In this document: piece after piece, positions 63,901 to 64,000 of the stretch
Layout: each line of letters begins with the position of its first letter
Position numbering within the stretch: the first letter of the stretch is position 1
Assembly (NCBI RefSeq): GCF_028389875.1
Contig: NC_084671.1
Coordinates: forward strand, 26,505,083 to 26,569,082
Direction of reading: 5' to 3'
Length of the DNA stretch: 64,000 nucleotides
Source: Rhea pennata
Lineage: Eukaryota > Chordata > Aves > Rheiformes > Rheidae
Program-made: the position numbers and the translations under genes
The notes under the pieces: model-generated
Seen by the model: the letters and a program-made list of their open reading frames with translations, nothing else
Database searches by the model: none
What the model was told of the DNA's origin: nothing

Positions 63901-64000
63901 ACAGCCAAAATCTGCCATTTACTCTCCGTAATATACCTCTTAAGAGCACATCTACGCCCAGCTATTCACAGACAGGTTTCTTCCCCACGACCTTTCCTAT
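57690..64000 (+). CDS. NGEF: NGEF (ephexin-1, Rho-family GEF), 5' part, two coding exons
   Basis: NGEF is a neuronal Dbl-family guanine nucleotide exchange factor for RhoA, Rac1 and Cdc42 that acts downstream of EphA receptors. Only the poorly structured N-terminus is in the window: exons 57690-57921 and 61316-61439, about 118 codons in frame. The DH, PH and SH3 domains lie beyond the right edge. Identification rests on two things. First, the segment IAIQRNSRYYRSMRLRSREK resembles human NGEF [20 protein letters not shown], followed in the next exon by VKEPLTMEV (human VNEPLTLNI). Second, the location beside NEU2 is divergent, as in human. The first 40 residues show little similarity to the human N-terminus, so the start exon may be lineage-specific or an alternative first exon. 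Confidence 0.78.
57922..61315 (+). other. NGEF: NGEF intron
   Basis: This is a 3.4-kb GT-AG intron. It contains a GC-rich stretch at 59.35-59.6 kb with short direct repeats (listed under findings) and a purine-rich stretch at about 60.18 kb. No further exon is recognised. Confidence 0.8.
61316..61439 (+). CDS. NGEF: NGEF second coding exon
   Basis: A strong acceptor (tctttcttttctgtcatag|) opens the exon with GTTCTC, which completes the Gly codon split from the previous exon. It is 124 nt, ends ATCCAAAG|gtaagg, and encodes SLKNDEPVKEPLTMEVLSQN, then KGSAPPVNADMR, then AVEELWIQR. The EPLT core matches human NGEF. It ends in phase 2; the next exon is outside the window. Confidence 0.78.
61521..61547 (+). 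repeat. Poly-T run (27 T)
   Basis: Twenty-seven consecutive T are followed by ccagg. This resembles a very strong polypyrimidine/acceptor tract but no exon follows. It may be the reversed poly-A tail of a retroposed copy. Confidence 0.9.
63098..63190 (-). repeat. Possible MIR remnant (reverse orientation)
   Basis: 'actattctccccattttact' followed by 'gtggaaaacagg' resembles the reversed MIR segment (attatccccattttacagat then gaggaaactgagg). Only this core is recognisable. Confidence 0.35.
63219..63234 (+). repeat. Poly-A run (16 A)
   Basis: Sixteen A after ccccaaaag. Simple repeat. Confidence 0.9.

Larger units (their letters stand above)
61440..64000 (+). other. NGEF: NGEF intron, partial
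   Basis: From donor gtaagg to the right edge. It contains a 27-T run, a possible MIR remnant and a 16-A run. I see no further NGEF exon. Confidence 0.8.

Overview
This is vertebrate genomic DNA. The genes are split by GT-AG introns, most of the sequence is non-coding, and there are microsatellites and old interspersed repeats. Three protein-coding genes can be recognised by reading exons and splice sites. In order they are the 5' part of INPP5D (SHIP1 phosphatase, minus strand, about 1-28,470, running off the left edge), complete NEU2 (cytosolic sialidase-2, minus strand, 33,457-36,409) and the 5' part of NGEF (ephexin-1, plus strand, from 57,690, running off the right edge). The human locus at 2q37 has the same order and relative orientation. 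The short intergenic distances, the low visible repeat load and the decayed CR1-type and MIR-type repeats suggest a sauropsid, most likely a bird. No single base proves this.

Layout. From 1 to 28,470 lie four coding exons of INPP5D, which encode the SH2 domain and the start of the linker. Intron 2 is nearly 20 kb. It holds a CR1-like LINE remnant, a hAT transposase remnant, two GC/CpG-rich patches, a 290-bp purine-only satellite, a (TG)n tract and a MIR fragment. The INPP5D-NEU2 spacer is only about 5 kb and looks empty. NEU2 has two coding exons and gives a 379-residue protein with its catalytic residues intact. A strong splice acceptor 4 nt before its start codon suggests a non-coding exon upstream.

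The 21-kb NEU2-NGEF spacer has no convincing gene. It carries another CR1-like remnant, a MIR remnant, poly-C and poly-G runs, a GC-rich patch, a cluster of transcription-factor-like motifs near 45.6 kb, and a poorly understood stretch near 54 kb that may be a decayed retro-element open frame. The NGEF start exon (57,690-57,921) has an upstream ORF just before its start codon. About 550 bp upstream lie a TATA box and an 11-bp inverted repeat of GATA-type sites. A second NGEF exon is at 61,316-61,439, and the rest to 64,000 is intron.

The three genes are linked by conserved synteny and do not form a pathway. SHIP1 is a haematopoietic inositol-5-phosphatase, NEU2 removes sialic acid in the cytosol, and NGEF is a neuronal Rho-family exchange factor. 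I found no convincing undescribed multi-gene system. The most useful observations concern promoters, 5' exons and repeat remnants.
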